A DNA stretch of 38,902 bases from Leptofilum sp050292445 (GTDB taxonomy: Bacteria; Chloroflexota; Anaerolineae; Promineifilales; Promineifilaceae): the NCBI GenBank assembly GCA_050292445.1, contig JBNKLQ010000016.1, positions 1 through 38,902 on the forward strand, written 5' to 3'. The position numbers were made by a program, and so were the translations under genes. Shown here piece by piece: positions 1 to 9,116 of the stretch (positions within the stretch are counted from its first letter, which is position 1; each line of letters opens with the position of its first letter). Under the pieces are notes generated by a model. The model was not told the DNA's origin. It did not search any database and saw only the letters and a list, made by a program, of their open reading frames with translations.

Positions 1-19
1 TTGCTGGCCTGCCGATTCA

Positions 20-1072
20 CTAAACACCGTGCTGCTGCCGATACTCGGCAATGAGGTTGCGAATGACACGCTGGCTGGCAACGGCCGTTTCCACCGGTTC
101 TTTTAGTGCGGTCTTGTAGGTTTCGTCCATTTGCTGCACTTTGCTGACGGCCGTATCGGCTTTGGACATTAAATCGTCGCGGATGGGTTTGATGAGGGTT
201 TGGTGTAAAGCGGTTTCGTTGTTTTGGTCGCGGTTGAGCCAGACATTGAGCGGCTGCGTGATGTTGGTGTCTAGCCCACTAATTGTGTTGGGCGTCTCCA
301 TGACCAGATCGGTGATAGATTGCATGATCGTTGTGGCTGTCTGGCCAATGCCAAAGGGGAGCCACTTTTTGACGCTTTCAAACCAGTCGGTGAGCATTTG
401 CAAGAAAGGGCCAACGCGATCCACTGCTTGGGCCAGGAGCTGCTCCACGACCTGAAAATACCCCTCAATTTTGCTGAGATGATCGATGAGCCAGAGACGG
501 CCGTTGTCCAGCACCGGTATCTGGGATTCAAAATTTTCCAGCGCCTGTCGTCCTATCTGAATGCTTTCGGAGAGGCTGGGCACTTCGGCCAGCATCGTTT
601 CGATGTTGCCCGAGAAAGTGGTGAGGCCGTTTTGCACGGCCGTTTCCATGTCCACGGCCTCCAACTGTTCGTATAGGGCAACCAATCCTGCCAAAACTCC
701 AATATGTTCATTGGCTTGACCCAACTCTACGGCCAACACTTCGCTGTTGCTGGCGCTGGACTGATTATTTTGTTCCAGGCTGGCAAGCTGGCGCTGGGCC
801 GCATCCAGCGCGGCTTGCAGACGGACGTTTTCTGCCTGAGCAGCCGCCAGGCGGGTGAATGTATCTGTGGTGGCGGGGTTGGTGTTGGTGGAAACGGCCG
901 TACTAATAGCTGGTGCTGCCGTGTTAGACACTGAGGTGATAACAGTGTCATTGGGGAGAGATTGATTGTAGATGGCAGCTCCGGCACCGGTGGCTGAGGC
1001 AGCAACGGCCGTAAGGGCAGCAGCCTTAATAAATTTTCGACGGCTTACAACCGGATTATCCTGATTTGTCAT
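20..1072 (-). CDS. Tat-exported coiled-coil protein, function unknown
   Basis: A 350-residue protein that I do not recognise as a named family. The N-terminus carries a twin-arginine signal, S-R-R-K-F-I-K at about residues 10-16, followed by a hydrophobic Ala-rich stretch, so export through the Tat pathway is likely. After a Thr/Ala-rich low-complexity linker (about 35-70) there is a predicted coiled coil rich in Ala, Gln, Leu and Glu (about 72-140), then a mostly helical C-terminal half with no cofactor motif. The start is the ATG at 1072 because AAGGAG sits 7 bases upstream; the in-frame ATG six bases further out would overlap that ribosome-binding site. No cofactor-binding residues explain why Tat rather than Sec would be used. 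Confidence 0.7.
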   Translation of the reverse strand: MTNQDNPVVSRRKFIKAAALTAVAASATGAGAAIYNQSLPNDTVITSVSNTAAPAISTAVSTNTNPATTDTFTRLAAAQAENVRLQAALDAAQRQLASLEQNNQSSASNSEVLAVELGQANEHIGVLAGLVALYEQLEAVDMETAVQNGLTTFSGNIETMLAEVPSLSESIQIGRQALENFESQIPVLDNGRLWLIDHLSKIEGYFQVVEQLLAQAVDRVGPFLQMLTDWFESVKKWLPFGIGQTATTIMQSITDLVMETPNTISGLDTNITQPLNVWLNRDQNNETALHQTLIKPIRDDLMSKADTAVSKVQQMDETYKTALKEPVETAVASQRVIRNLIAEYRQQHGV

Positions 1073-1322
1073 ATCCATTCTCCTTGGGCAGATGGGGAGG
1101 CTAGGCTCCCTTAACAAGCTCAAAGCAAACTGCTTTTATTCGTGCGCCCAGAAGATTGGTTTAACAAACAGATATGCCCCAATTGGGCAGTCCGGTTTGA
1201 ACCAACCTCAGGCATTTTAGCACGAATGTTCTAATTCGAGCAACCCTGATTTATATTCAATGGAAACCTGAATAGAGCAAAAAGTCACACCAATAGGACA
1301 AATTTCTAGTTTGACGGGGAAA

Positions 1323-2264
1323 TCATTCTGGCTTGCTGTAGCCCAGCCGCTTAAGGGCGTTTTCGTTGCGCCGCCACTTGGGTTCGACCTTGACAAAAAG
1401 TTCCAGGAAAACCTTGCCTTCGATCAACGCTTCGATTTCTTTGCGGGCGGCGGCTCCGATTTGGCGCAGCTGGCTTCCTTTGGCCCCAATGACGATGGCT
1501 TTGTGGTTATCGCGCTCCACAAAAATGTTGGCACCGATGTAAGTGACGCCATTCTCGCGCTCTTTGAACTGGTCTACCTGCACGGCGACGCTGTAGGGAA
1601 TTTCGTCTCGCAGCTGCAGCATCACCTGTTCGCGGACGAATTCGGCGGCCATGTCACGCACGTACACGTCTGTCACCTGGTCGGCGGGGTAGTAGCGTGG
1701 GCCTTGGGGCAGGGCTTTTACGATGAGACTGAGTAGTTCGTTACGGCCGTTTCCCGTCATCGCCGAAAAGAAAATCCAGGCAGCGTTGGGGGCCAGTGCC
1801 CGGTACGCTTCGGTATGGGGCATGACGTTTTCCGGGGCCGTGATGTCGCTCTTGTTGATGGCTAAAATAACCGGGATACCTTCGTCCAGCCCTTGTAGCT
1901 GTTCGGCAATGGCCCGGTCGCCAGGGCCGACGGGTTCGCTGCCATCTACCAGCCAAAGCACCACATCGGCTTCATTCAGGCTGTCTACGGCCGTTTCCAC
2001 CATAAATTCGTCCAGCTTGTGGCGCGGCTGCATGAGGCCAGGCGTGTCCATGAAGATAATCTGGTATTCGGCCGTGGTCAAAATACCCAACTGGCGGCTG
2101 CGCGTGGTTTGCGGGCGCGGCGAAACGATATTGATTTTTTCTTGCAGCAGCCCGTTGATGAGCGTGCTTTTACCCACGTTGGGACGGCCAATGACGGCCA
2201 CAAAGCCGGAACGATGATTTTCACTTGTTTCGTAATCAGAGGAAATGGGGTCTTGATCATTCAT
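1323..2264 (-). CDS. era: GTPase Era
   Basis: Ribosome-associated GTPase that binds 16S rRNA and assists small-subunit maturation. The 313 residues match Era in length and order. The G domain has G1 GRPNVGKS (about 26-33), a G2 region PQTTRSR, G3 DTPG, G4 NKSD and G5 SAMTG. It is followed by a C-terminal KH RNA-binding domain with the IGAKGSQLRQIG loop and the typical ending LKRLGY. An acidic N-terminal extension of about 18 residues precedes the G domain. The ribosome-binding site before the ATG at 2264 is weak. The next gene upstream on the same strand is a carbon-nitrogen hydrolase, about 65 bases away, so co-transcription is possible. Confidence 0.95.
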   Translation of the reverse strand: MNDQDPISSDYETSENHRSGFVAVIGRPNVGKSTLINGLLQEKINIVSPRPQTTRSRQLGILTTAEYQIIFMDTPGLMQPRHKLDEFMVETAVDSLNEADVVLWLVDGSEPVGPGDRAIAEQLQGLDEGIPVILAINKSDITAPENVMPHTEAYRALAPNAAWIFFSAMTGNGRNELLSLIVKALPQGPRYYPADQVTDVYVRDMAAEFVREQVMLQLRDEIPYSVAVQVDQFKERENGVTYIGANIFVERDNHKAIVIGAKGSQLRQIGAAARKEIEALIEGKVFLELFVKVEPKWRRNENALKRLGYSKPE

Positions 2265-2328
2265 AAGTTCAACTGCAATTGGGTAATTGATGTTCGGGTA
2301 AAAATTACCCAGTTACTCAATTACTCAG

Positions 2329-3180
2329 CTATTTATCCTTCAAAATTCGGCTCAACTCCCGCCGGGTTAGCCCGACGCGCTCATCCCGCAGCAGGGGCAG
2401 GCGAATGCGGGCACGGCGGATGTCGTTTAAATCCAGTTTGGCGGTGACGAGCGCTTCTTCGTAGTAAGCACCCTGGCCCAGCAGATTGCCTTCAGGATCG
2501 TAAATGGTGGAGCCGCCGTAAAAGGTGACGCCATCTTCAAAGCCGGTGCGGTTGGTGTGTAGAACGAAGTTAGTAAACATGCTGGCGTACGCCTGGTTGA
2601 TATGCTCCACCCAGCGGGCGCTGCCGATTTTTTGCTCGGTGGCCAGCCCGCGTCCTGGCGAAGAGGAGGTGAGAATGAGCATATCGGCCCCATCGAGCCA
2701 AAGCGTGTAAGCGGCGCTGACGTGCCAGAAATCTTCACAAATGAGGATGCCCACGCGGCCGAAGCGGGTGTCGAAGGCACGCAGATGGTCACCCCAGGCA
2801 AAGTAGCGCCCTTCGTCGAACATGCCGTAGGTCGGCAGGTACACTTTGCGATGTAAATGGACCACCTCGCCGCCGGAAAGGTAGGCGGCAGAGATGAAGA
2901 ATTTTTGGCGCACGTCAGATTCCACAAAACCAACAACCAAATCCATGTCTCGGCTGGCATCCAGCAGCCTGGCGAAGATTGGATTTTTGTAGGTAGGCTG
3001 AATGGCGACGCTAAAGGCCAGATCGCGCAAGCGGTAGCCGGTCAGAGAAAGCTCAGGGAAGATGAGCAGTTCTACGCCACTTTCGGCTGCTTCTTCAATG
3101 GCGGCCAGATGGCGTTCTAGATTGGCTTCCAGGTTGCCAAGTTTTGGGGTGATTTGGGCGAGTCCGACTTTTAGTTTCAT
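2329..3180 (-). CDS. Carbon-nitrogen hydrolase (nitrilase superfamily)
   Basis: Amidohydrolase of the nitrilase fold, 283 residues. The catalytic triad is visible: Glu in FPELSLTGY, Lys in HRKVYLPTYG and Cys in CEDFWH. The segment LPTYGMFDEGRYF closely resembles the glutaminase domain of glutamine-dependent NAD synthetases, but no synthetase domain follows, so this is a stand-alone hydrolase whose amide substrate cannot be read from sequence. I chose the ATG at 3180 (M-K-L-K-V-G-L) because the family normally begins just before this strand. An in-frame TTG at 3195 would add five residues, and neither start has a clear ribosome-binding site. It lies between the Lgt-like gene and era on the same strand. 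Confidence 0.85.
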   Translation of the reverse strand: MKLKVGLAQITPKLGNLEANLERHLAAIEEAAESGVELLIFPELSLTGYRLRDLAFSVAIQPTYKNPIFARLLDASRDMDLVVGFVESDVRQKFFISAAYLSGGEVVHLHRKVYLPTYGMFDEGRYFAWGDHLRAFDTRFGRVGILICEDFWHVSAAYTLWLDGADMLILTSSSPGRGLATEQKIGSARWVEHINQAYASMFTNFVLHTNRTGFEDGVTFYGGSTIYDPEGNLLGQGAYYEEALVTAKLDLNDIRRARIRLPLLRDERVGLTRRELSRILKDK

Positions 3181-3222
3181 AGAATGTGTGTGCAAGTTTG
3201 CGAGTGAATTGAGTCTGCCTGC

Positions 3223-3978
3223 CTACTCGCCTGCTCGCTTACGGTTTTGATAACGGCCGTATTGTAACAGCATCCCTCCCGCAATGGCGAAAAGCAATGA
3301 TAGCCAGCTATCTAGCCGCCAATTGGCGAGCATGCTTACGCTGTCTCCTCGCAAAAAGGTGAGGCCCAAATGGGTGAGGCTGACCAATATTAAGGTGATG
3401 GGGAAAAGACGGCCGTTTGCCCCCCGCTTTTGCCGCCAATAAATAAAAATTAGCAAGATCAGATTCAGCACCATGCCTAGTAGCTGCGTTTGGTAACGCA
3501 CGGCAAAAACGCCAAACTGGTCTGGGAGGTCAGCAGCCAGGGGGCCAAGTGTTGTTGCGGCCCCATATGCACAGCCTTCTGCCCAGCAGGCAGCCCAGCC
3601 AGTCACGATGAGCAATAGGAAGGCGGGGGAAAAGAGCGCGGCATAGGCCAGAAACGGCCGTTTGCGCCACCAGCACCATAGCCCCAAGCCGATCAACCCA
3701 CCTGCCAGTCCGCCAAAAGCGGTTAGTCCGCCTTGCCACAGTTGGAACAGTTCAGACGGCCGTTCGGCAAAGTAGCGCCAGTTTAAAAAGACAAAGCTTA
3801 AACGCGCCCCCAGCCAGCCAGTCAGCAGCGTGGCTAACGCCGCATCTGCCCAATTCGCCAATGGTTTTGAGTTTGCCTGGCGCTGGGTGATGGCCCAACC
3901 AAGCAAAATACCAACGGCAAAGACGGCCGTAAAGCTGTATACAAAAAAAGGGCCTAACCGCGTTAAGATAGGATACAC
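3223..3978 (-). CDS. Lgt-like membrane protein (prolipoprotein diacylglyceryl transferase family, variant)
   Basis: A polytopic membrane protein of 251 residues with about seven hydrophobic segments and an arrangement typical of the Lgt family: an N-terminal GPFFVYSF segment, a glycine-rich GGLTAFGGLAGG loop, a Cys/Gly-rich E-G-C-A-Y-G motif and a late FLRGD. Classical Lgt carries His in the FHGG loop and an R-x-G-N-F motif. Here the loop reads A-F-G-G and the second motif is W-A-E-G-C-A-Y-G, so the usual catalytic signature is altered. It could be a divergent lipoprotein transferase or a paralogue with another lipid substrate. The start is GTG at 3978, with a weak purine-rich sequence upstream. 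Confidence 0.65.
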   Translation of the reverse strand: MYPILTRLGPFFVYSFTAVFAVGILLGWAITQRQANSKPLANWADAALATLLTGWLGARLSFVFLNWRYFAERPSELFQLWQGGLTAFGGLAGGLIGLGLWCWWRKRPFLAYAALFSPAFLLLIVTGWAACWAEGCAYGAATTLGPLAADLPDQFGVFAVRYQTQLLGMVLNLILLIFIYWRQKRGANGRLFPITLILVSLTHLGLTFLRGDSVSMLANWRLDSWLSLLFAIAGGMLLQYGRYQNRKRAGE

Positions 3979-4114
3979 GCACTCATCTTAAGCAATTCTG
4001 CCTTGCGGAGCAAACAATGACAGGCTGTGCCAGCGGCAGCGTCAGGTTAATTACCAATTGACTACTGAAAAAAAGAAGATTCACTGATTGCCAACAATAA
4101 TCAATAGGAGTCGA

Positions 4115-4123
4115 TGCTATAAT
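4115..4123 (+). promoter_or_regulatory. Extended -10 promoter upstream of the 7TM sensor kinase
   Basis: TGC followed directly by TATAAT (4118-4123) forms a textbook extended -10 element. There is no good -35 box 17 bases upstream (CAATAA), which an extended -10 can compensate for. Transcription would start near 4130, giving a leader of about 75 bases before the kinase start at 4207. Confidence 0.4.
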
Positions 4124-4206
4124 ATCGTCCGTTAGGCAGTGAAGAAACCATGCCCCTGTTCTTGATGTAGATAATGCGAGTAGATAGCTTGAAATCAATT
4201 TAATTT

Positions 4207-7200
4207 ATGACTCCCTTAGATAAACTTTATTTTTCTGCATTCATCATTATTGGGCTGGAATTGGTCTTGATGATGTACATCTACATGTTGCAGCCGAAGC
4301 TGCCTGGCAATCGTCTGTTTGCTGTATACATGTTGGTATTAGCTATTAGCAGCTACTGTATTTTAATCGCCAGTACCGCCATCGACATTCCAACGATTTA
4401 TAAAGCTTCTCACGTTCATACCGTGGCCACAATGATTGCTACCCCTTTACTCTGGCTTCTGGTTCTTTATTCATTTGTGCCTCGCTTGCGCTATTTGCGC
4501 TGGATCACTTTGATTTTTTTGACTTTAGTGGGTTTGCCCTTGTTTTATGGTTTTATTGATTGGACAACAGGGACGACCTACTTTTTTTCGCCTCGGCCTG
4601 AGCTTTATACAAATGGGTACGTGCCTATCCATGTGGTTTTAAACGGCCGTTTCGGCGAATTCTTCTTTACGATTTATATCACCATCCTCAACAGCCTCCT
4701 TGTTATTCCCATTGCAATTTTTGCTTTTTCCAAAATGCTGCCCGAGCGGTTGCGGCGTGCCGCCCGCGTCCTTTTGGTTTTGTCCATTTCCGTAGCATTG
4801 CTGTATGTTCCCTGGTTCAATATTCCTCTGGCCTTACGCAGTATGCTCACCCCGATTTTTGCGGCTTTTGGTGCTGCCTGGGTAGTGAGTTCTTACAATT
4901 TCTTCTCGCCGATTGAGCTGGCTACAAAGCAGGTGGTTGATAACGTGACCATTGGGTTAATGGTCTTTGATGAACAAATGTATCTTATGGACGCCAATGC
5001 TTTCTCTATGCAATTATTGTCTATCAATTTGGCGCAGGACAAGCATACGTTAACGCTGTCTCAACTGTTACAACGTCTGCTGCCCCAAGTAGAAAATGAA
5101 TCGGAACTTGTTCAATTGCAAGCTGCTATCAAGCTTAGACCCGAGCACATTTATTACCAAGAGATCATTCTGAAAGACGGCCGTGTTCCCGAGACAGCTG
5201 ATGGTGCTCAAAAAACCTGGTTAACTCTCAATATTCGCCCGATTTTCGACACCAATAAACTCTATATTGGCTCTTCTTGCACGGTTGAAGATTTAACCGT
5301 AGAGCGACGCACCCAGGCCTATATTACCGAAGCCCATCAAGCTATTGAACAATACGCCTACAACCAAGCATTGCTTAATGATATTACCCAGGCCGCCATT
5401 GGCACCTTCGATTTTGACCAGGATTTGTCATCATTGGCAGGACGTTTGGTGAGCGTTTTTGAAGCTGACAGCTGCTATATTATGGTATGGGATGAGTCAG
5501 AAAAAAGCATGAAGCCGTTGGTATCTTATGGTTTTGATGAAGAACTGATTCGTTCAATAAAGCGGCGGCCGGACGAACCTTCCCTTTGGGGGGAAATTTT
5601 GTCTCGTAAGCAGGCTATCCCTATTGGGAATTTATTGGAATCCCCTTATCTCAGTCGGCGGGTAGCCCAACTCCTCCCTGCGCGTGGGCTGCTGGCGCTG
5701 CCTATGGTGGCAGACACCCAGCCGGTAGGCGTGCTGCTGATTGGTTATGATCAGCCACGTGCTTTTACGCCAGAAGAGGTGAAGTGGGGAGAGCAAGTTG
5801 CGCGGCAGCTGACGCTGGCAATTTCCCAAAATCGCTTATTAGCTTCAGAGCGCAAGCAACGTGTGATGTTAGAAGCGCTGCAAGCAGCAGGGCAGGCGAT
5901 TATCAGCACATTAGATTTCGAACAGGTCATGGACCGCATTTTGGAAGAGATTGCTCGTGTGGTGCCTTACGACACAGCTAACTTTGCGCTGGTGAGAAAA
6001 GGAGATGCCCATATTGTGCGCCGCCGTGGTTTTGAAAAAATTGATGGGCCAGCCGTTGACATTCAGGCAACCGATCACATGATTATTGACGAGGTGCCTA
6101 CCCTAAAAACGATGTACGCGACAAAACGGCCGTTGCTCGTCTCTGACACGACAAACTCAACCATGTGGATGCAGCATATCATGGGCCATGTGAAATCCTG
6201 GATAGGCGTCCCCCTTATCGTGGGAGATAAGCCAATTGCCTTTCTGATGTTAGATAAAATGGAGGCAAATTTTTACCAGGTTCAGCATAAGGAGCGCCTT
6301 GTAGCCTTTGCTAGCCAATCTACCCTTGCTTTGCAACACGCTCAACTTTTTACTGAAATTCAGCGACGTGTTTCTGAATTAGAAGCCCTAAGCAGCATAT
6401 CTGCTGCGCTGCGTTCTTCGGGCAGTGTGCAAAATATATTACAAGCGGTGTTGCAAGCCATGGTTGAAGTTTTATCCGCTCGGGTGGGGGTTGCCTTTTT
6501 GATTGATGAAGGACAATCGACGCTTACTTCTCAGGCGAGTTTCCCCCCAGCCTTCTATCCAATGGGCATTCATTATTTGTTGGGTGAGGGCATTACCGGT
6601 TACGTTGCCCAAACCGGGGAACTGCACGTTGCCACCGATTTAACCAAAGACGTACGGCGAAAATACAAGCCTAGCGAGCCACGCGAATTAGATAATCTTC
6701 AATCATCAATTGCCCTACCCCTCATCAGTGAGGATGCCATCCTGGGTGTTATTCATCTTGGTTTAGATACGGTCTACGAATTTGCTGAAGACGAAATTCA
6801 CACGTTAAAGGCCATGTGCAATATTGTGGCCAATGGCTTGCAGCGTATTCAGGTGATGCAAACGTTAGAATCACGGGTTGCTAACCGAACCCGTGATTTA
6901 GAGATGGCCAATGAACAGTTGCAGGAACTGGATAAATTAAAATCCAAATTTATTTCTGATGTTTCCCATGAATTACGTACACCAGTTGCTAACCTGAGCA
7001 TTTACATTAGCCTGTTGCAAAATGGAGACTTGGAAAAACGGGATCATTACATTTCTATTTTGCAGCAGCAGGCAAATCGATTGATGAATCTGGTGGAGGC
7101 GACACTTGGCCTTTCGCAATTGGAGATGGGTAATCAGGAATCGCAGTTTGGGCCAGTTAAGTTTAATAATATTGTAGAAGATGTTGTGCTTGGCCATCGG

Positions 7201-7698
7201 GCTCGGGCAGAGGCGTTTAGCTTGCGCCTGACCACACGACTACAGCTAGACTTGCCTATGGTGATGGGTAATCAAACTCAGCTGACGCAGCTCATTACAA
7301 ATTTGATTGCAAATGCAATTAATTACAATCAGGTAGGTGGCGAAATCACCGTAGAAACAAATTTGGTAGAGGACGAATCAATGGTTTGCTTAAAGGTTAA
7401 GGACGATGGTATCGGCATTGAGAAGGCTGAATTGCCGCATTTATTTGATCGTTTTTATCGGGGTCAGCAAACGGGCCAGTCAAATATTCCCGGTACAGGA
7501 CTGGGCTTAGCTATTGTAAAAGAAGTCGTGGACTCGCATTACGGCCGTATTGATGTGACCAGCCAGATTAATGAGGGAACGACCTTTTCCGTTTTCTTGC
7601 CGATCTACCAAGATGGCGAAATAGGATTAAAAAGTGAGGCAGCCACTTTTTTGTCCAACGAGCCGCCAGCGGCGTTACAAATGGAAGAAAAAGAATGA
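4207..7698 (+). CDS. Large hybrid sensor histidine kinase: 7TM-PAS-GAF-GAF-GAF-HisKA-HATPase
   Basis: A membrane-bound sensor kinase of 1163 residues. Residues 1-230 hold about seven hydrophobic helices (HisKA_7TM-like). A PAS-like domain follows at about 240-370, starting near VVDNVTIGLMVFDE, then three GAF-like domains at about 385-550, 565-725 and 735-890, and a short coiled coil. The phosphoacceptor is His921 in SDVSHELRTP. The ATPase domain shows an N box (LITNLIANAINYN), a G1 box (DDGIGI) and a G2 box (GTGLGLAIV). No receiver domain is present, so its response regulator must lie elsewhere; the single-domain regulators near 32.5 and 34.1 kb are candidates by inference only. No clear ribosome-binding site precedes the ATG. 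The stop overlaps the next start in ATGA. Confidence 0.92.
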   Translation: MTPLDKLYFSAFIIIGLELVLMMYIYMLQPKLPGNRLFAVYMLVLAISSYCILIASTAIDIPTIYKASHVHTVATMIATPLLWLLVLYSFVPRLRYLRWITLIFLTLVGLPLFYGFIDWTTGTTYFFSPRPELYTNGYVPIHVVLNGRFGEFFFTIYITILNSLLVIPIAIFAFSKMLPERLRRAARVLLVLSISVALLYVPWFNIPLALRSMLTPIFAAFGAAWVVSSYNFFSPIELATKQVVDNVTIGLMVFDEQMYLMDANAFSMQLLSINLAQDKHTLTLSQLLQRLLPQVENESELVQLQAAIKLRPEHIYYQEIILKDGRVPETADGAQKTWLTLNIRPIFDTNKLYIGSSCTVEDLTVERRTQAYITEAHQAIEQYAYNQALLNDITQAAIGTFDFDQDLSSLAGRLVSVFEADSCYIMVWDESEKSMKPLVSYGFDEELIRSIKRRPDEPSLWGEILSRKQAIPIGNLLESPYLSRRVAQLLPARGLLALPMVADTQPVGVLLIGYDQPRAFTPEEVKWGEQVARQLTLAISQNRLLASERKQRVMLEALQAAGQAIISTLDFEQVMDRILEEIARVVPYDTANFALVRKGDAHIVRRRGFEKIDGPAVDIQATDHMIIDEVPTLKTMYATKRPLLVSDTTNSTMWMQHIMGHVKSWIGVPLIVGDKPIAFLMLDKMEANFYQVQHKERLVAFASQSTLALQHAQLFTEIQRRVSELEALSSISAALRSSGSVQNILQAVLQAMVEVLSARVGVAFLIDEGQSTLTSQASFPPAFYPMGIHYLLGEGITGYVAQTGELHVATDLTKDVRRKYKPSEPRELDNLQSSIALPLISEDAILGVIHLGLDTVYEFAEDEIHTLKAMCNIVANGLQRIQVMQTLESRVANRTRDLEMANEQLQELDKLKSKFISDVSHELRTPVANLSIYISLLQNGDLEKRDHYISILQQQANRLMNLVEATLGLSQLEMGNQESQFGPVKFNNIVEDVVLGHRARAEAFSLRLTTRLQLDLPMVMGNQTQLTQLITNLIANAINYNQVGGEITVETNLVEDESMVCLKVKDDGIGIEKAELPHLFDRFYRGQQTGQSNIPGTGLGLAIVKEVVDSHYGRIDVTSQINEGTTFSVFLPIYQDGEIGLKSEAATFLSNEPPAALQMEEKE

Positions 7699-8417
7699 GC
7701 CAGGCGCGTCGTTTTTTAACGGCCGAATGGCGCTACCTGGTCATGTTGAATTACCATATTGATCCGATGGTGTTACGGCCGTTTCTTCCCCAAGGTACTG
7801 AACTGGATAGTTGGCAGGATCAAACCTTCGTGAGCATTGTTGGTTTTATGTTCCGCAACACACGTGTGTTGCGCGTGCCCATTCCCGGCCATATCAATTT
7901 TGAAGAGCTTAATCTGCGCTTTTACGTGCGTCGTAATGGGCCGGAAGGTTGGCGGCGCGGCGTGGTCTTCATCAAAGAGCTGGTGCCTCGCTGGGCCATT
8001 GCCACCACTGCCCGCCTGATTTACAACGAAAACTATATTTCGCTGCCGATGCGGCATGAGATTATGCTTGGTGAGGAGGAAACGGCCGTTTCCTACCAAT
8101 GGCGTTGGCAAAAAGTGTGGCATTCGGTACAAATACAGGCACAGGGCCAGCCCCAGCCCTTGCAGCCCGGTTCCCAAGAAGAGTTTATAACCGAGCATTA
8201 CTGGGGCTACGCCAGCCAACGGGATGGCGGTACGGTAGAATACCAGGTAGAACATCCCCCGTGGAACGTCTGGCCGGCGGCCAATCACCAATTTACATGT
8301 GATGTTGCCTCGCTGTACGGCCCTGACTTTGCCCCGGCGTTGCAGGCCGAGCCAGCTTCTGCTTTCTTGGCCGACGGTTCGGCCATAACCGTGCGACAGG
8401 CAGTCCGAATATATTAA
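7695..8417 (+). CDS. DUF2071 (YqjF-like) protein
   Basis: A 240-residue protein of the YqjF/DUF2071 family, a beta-rich fold related to acetoacetate decarboxylase but without known activity. Family hallmarks are the opening FLTAEWRYLVMLNY, the LRPFLPQGTELD segment, FVSIVGFMFRNTRVL and the INFEELNLRFYV strand. The start codon overlaps the stop of the sensor kinase (ATGA at 7695-7698), so it is translationally coupled. That pairing with a signalling protein is unusual and has no obvious explanation. It contains two copies of the ACGGCCGT palindrome. A long antisense frame covering it is a shadow. Confidence 0.85.
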   Translation: MSQARRFLTAEWRYLVMLNYHIDPMVLRPFLPQGTELDSWQDQTFVSIVGFMFRNTRVLRVPIPGHINFEELNLRFYVRRNGPEGWRRGVVFIKELVPRWAIATTARLIYNENYISLPMRHEIMLGEEETAVSYQWRWQKVWHSVQIQAQGQPQPLQPGSQEEFITEHYWGYASQRDGGTVEYQVEHPPWNVWPAANHQFTCDVASLYGPDFAPALQAEPASAFLADGSAITVRQAVRIY

Positions 8418-8488
8418 CAAGCCGCAGATTGTGCAGATTTGTGATTTTCCTTCTCTGCGCCTTTGCGTTTAAGATTTGAAGGAGAAAA

Positions 8489-8971
8489 ATGGCACAGCAA
8501 GAAGTCCTGATGGAGCCTTGTAAAAAAATTGCCCTTGTGGCACATGATCACAAAAAAGATGATCTGCTGGCTTGGGCCAAATACAACCTGGAAATTTTGC
8601 AGGAACATACCTTGTTTGCCTCTGGCACCACCGGCTGGCTCCTGGAGAATGAACTTGGTTTAGACATTACCAAGTTGATGAGTGGCCCCTTGGGGGGCGA
8701 CCAGCAAATCGGGGCCAAAATTGCTGAAGGGGAGATTGATACCCTCATCTTTTTTTGGGACCCATTGCAGGCCCAGCCACACGACCCAGACGTGAAGGCA
8801 TTGCTGCGCTTGGCCACTGTTTGGAACATTCCTGTGGCCACTAATCGTACCACAGCCGATTTCTTAATCTCATCCCCGCTTATGCACAATGTCTACCCGC
8901 GTTTGCTCACCGATTACGATGAATATAAACAGCGTCTTAACCATATGTATGGGACAGATACCACAAAATAG
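8489..8971 (+). CDS. mgsA: Methylglyoxal synthase
   Basis: Converts dihydroxyacetone phosphate to methylglyoxal and phosphate, a bypass of lower glycolysis used when phosphate is short. The protein is 160 residues (E. coli 152). Catalytic positions are conserved, even by number: Asp71 in GPLGGDQQ, His98 and Asp101 in AQPHDPD. The FFWDPL strand and the ending with VATNRTTADFLISSPL are typical. A good ribosome-binding site, GAAGGAG, stands 5-6 bases before the ATG. The 70-base gap upstream holds a degenerate fragment of a dispersed repeat related to those at 20105 and 35856. Confidence 0.95.
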   Translation: MAQQEVLMEPCKKIALVAHDHKKDDLLAWAKYNLEILQEHTLFASGTTGWLLENELGLDITKLMSGPLGGDQQIGAKIAEGEIDTLIFFWDPLQAQPHDPDVKALLRLATVWNIPVATNRTTADFLISSPLMHNVYPRLLTDYDEYKQRLNHMYGTDTTK

Positions 8972-9116
8972 GGCGGTGGATTATCTGGTAAATCCAAGTA
9001 AAATCTGGTGCTGTAAATTTCTGCGCTTTGGAACCGCTTCGTTAAGTAATTGGCAGATTTGCCATCAATCTTTTTGAAGAACTTTCTGCCAACTGCATAA
9101 TAAAAAGGAGTTAATC

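Noticed and set aside
3983..4198. 71-codon minus-strand frame upstream of the Lgt-like gene
   Set aside because: No ribosome-binding site, no family resemblance, and it lies over the extended -10 promoter of the sensor kinase.
7773..8420. Long open frame on the minus strand across the DUF2071 gene (215 codons)
   Set aside because: It is antisense to a gene with clear family signatures, shows no motif of its own and has no ribosome-binding site.
9050..9092. 8-bp inverted repeat upstream of ilvE as a terminator or attenuator
   Set aside because: The loop is 27 bases and no T-run or competing fold follows; no branched-chain codon cluster is present.
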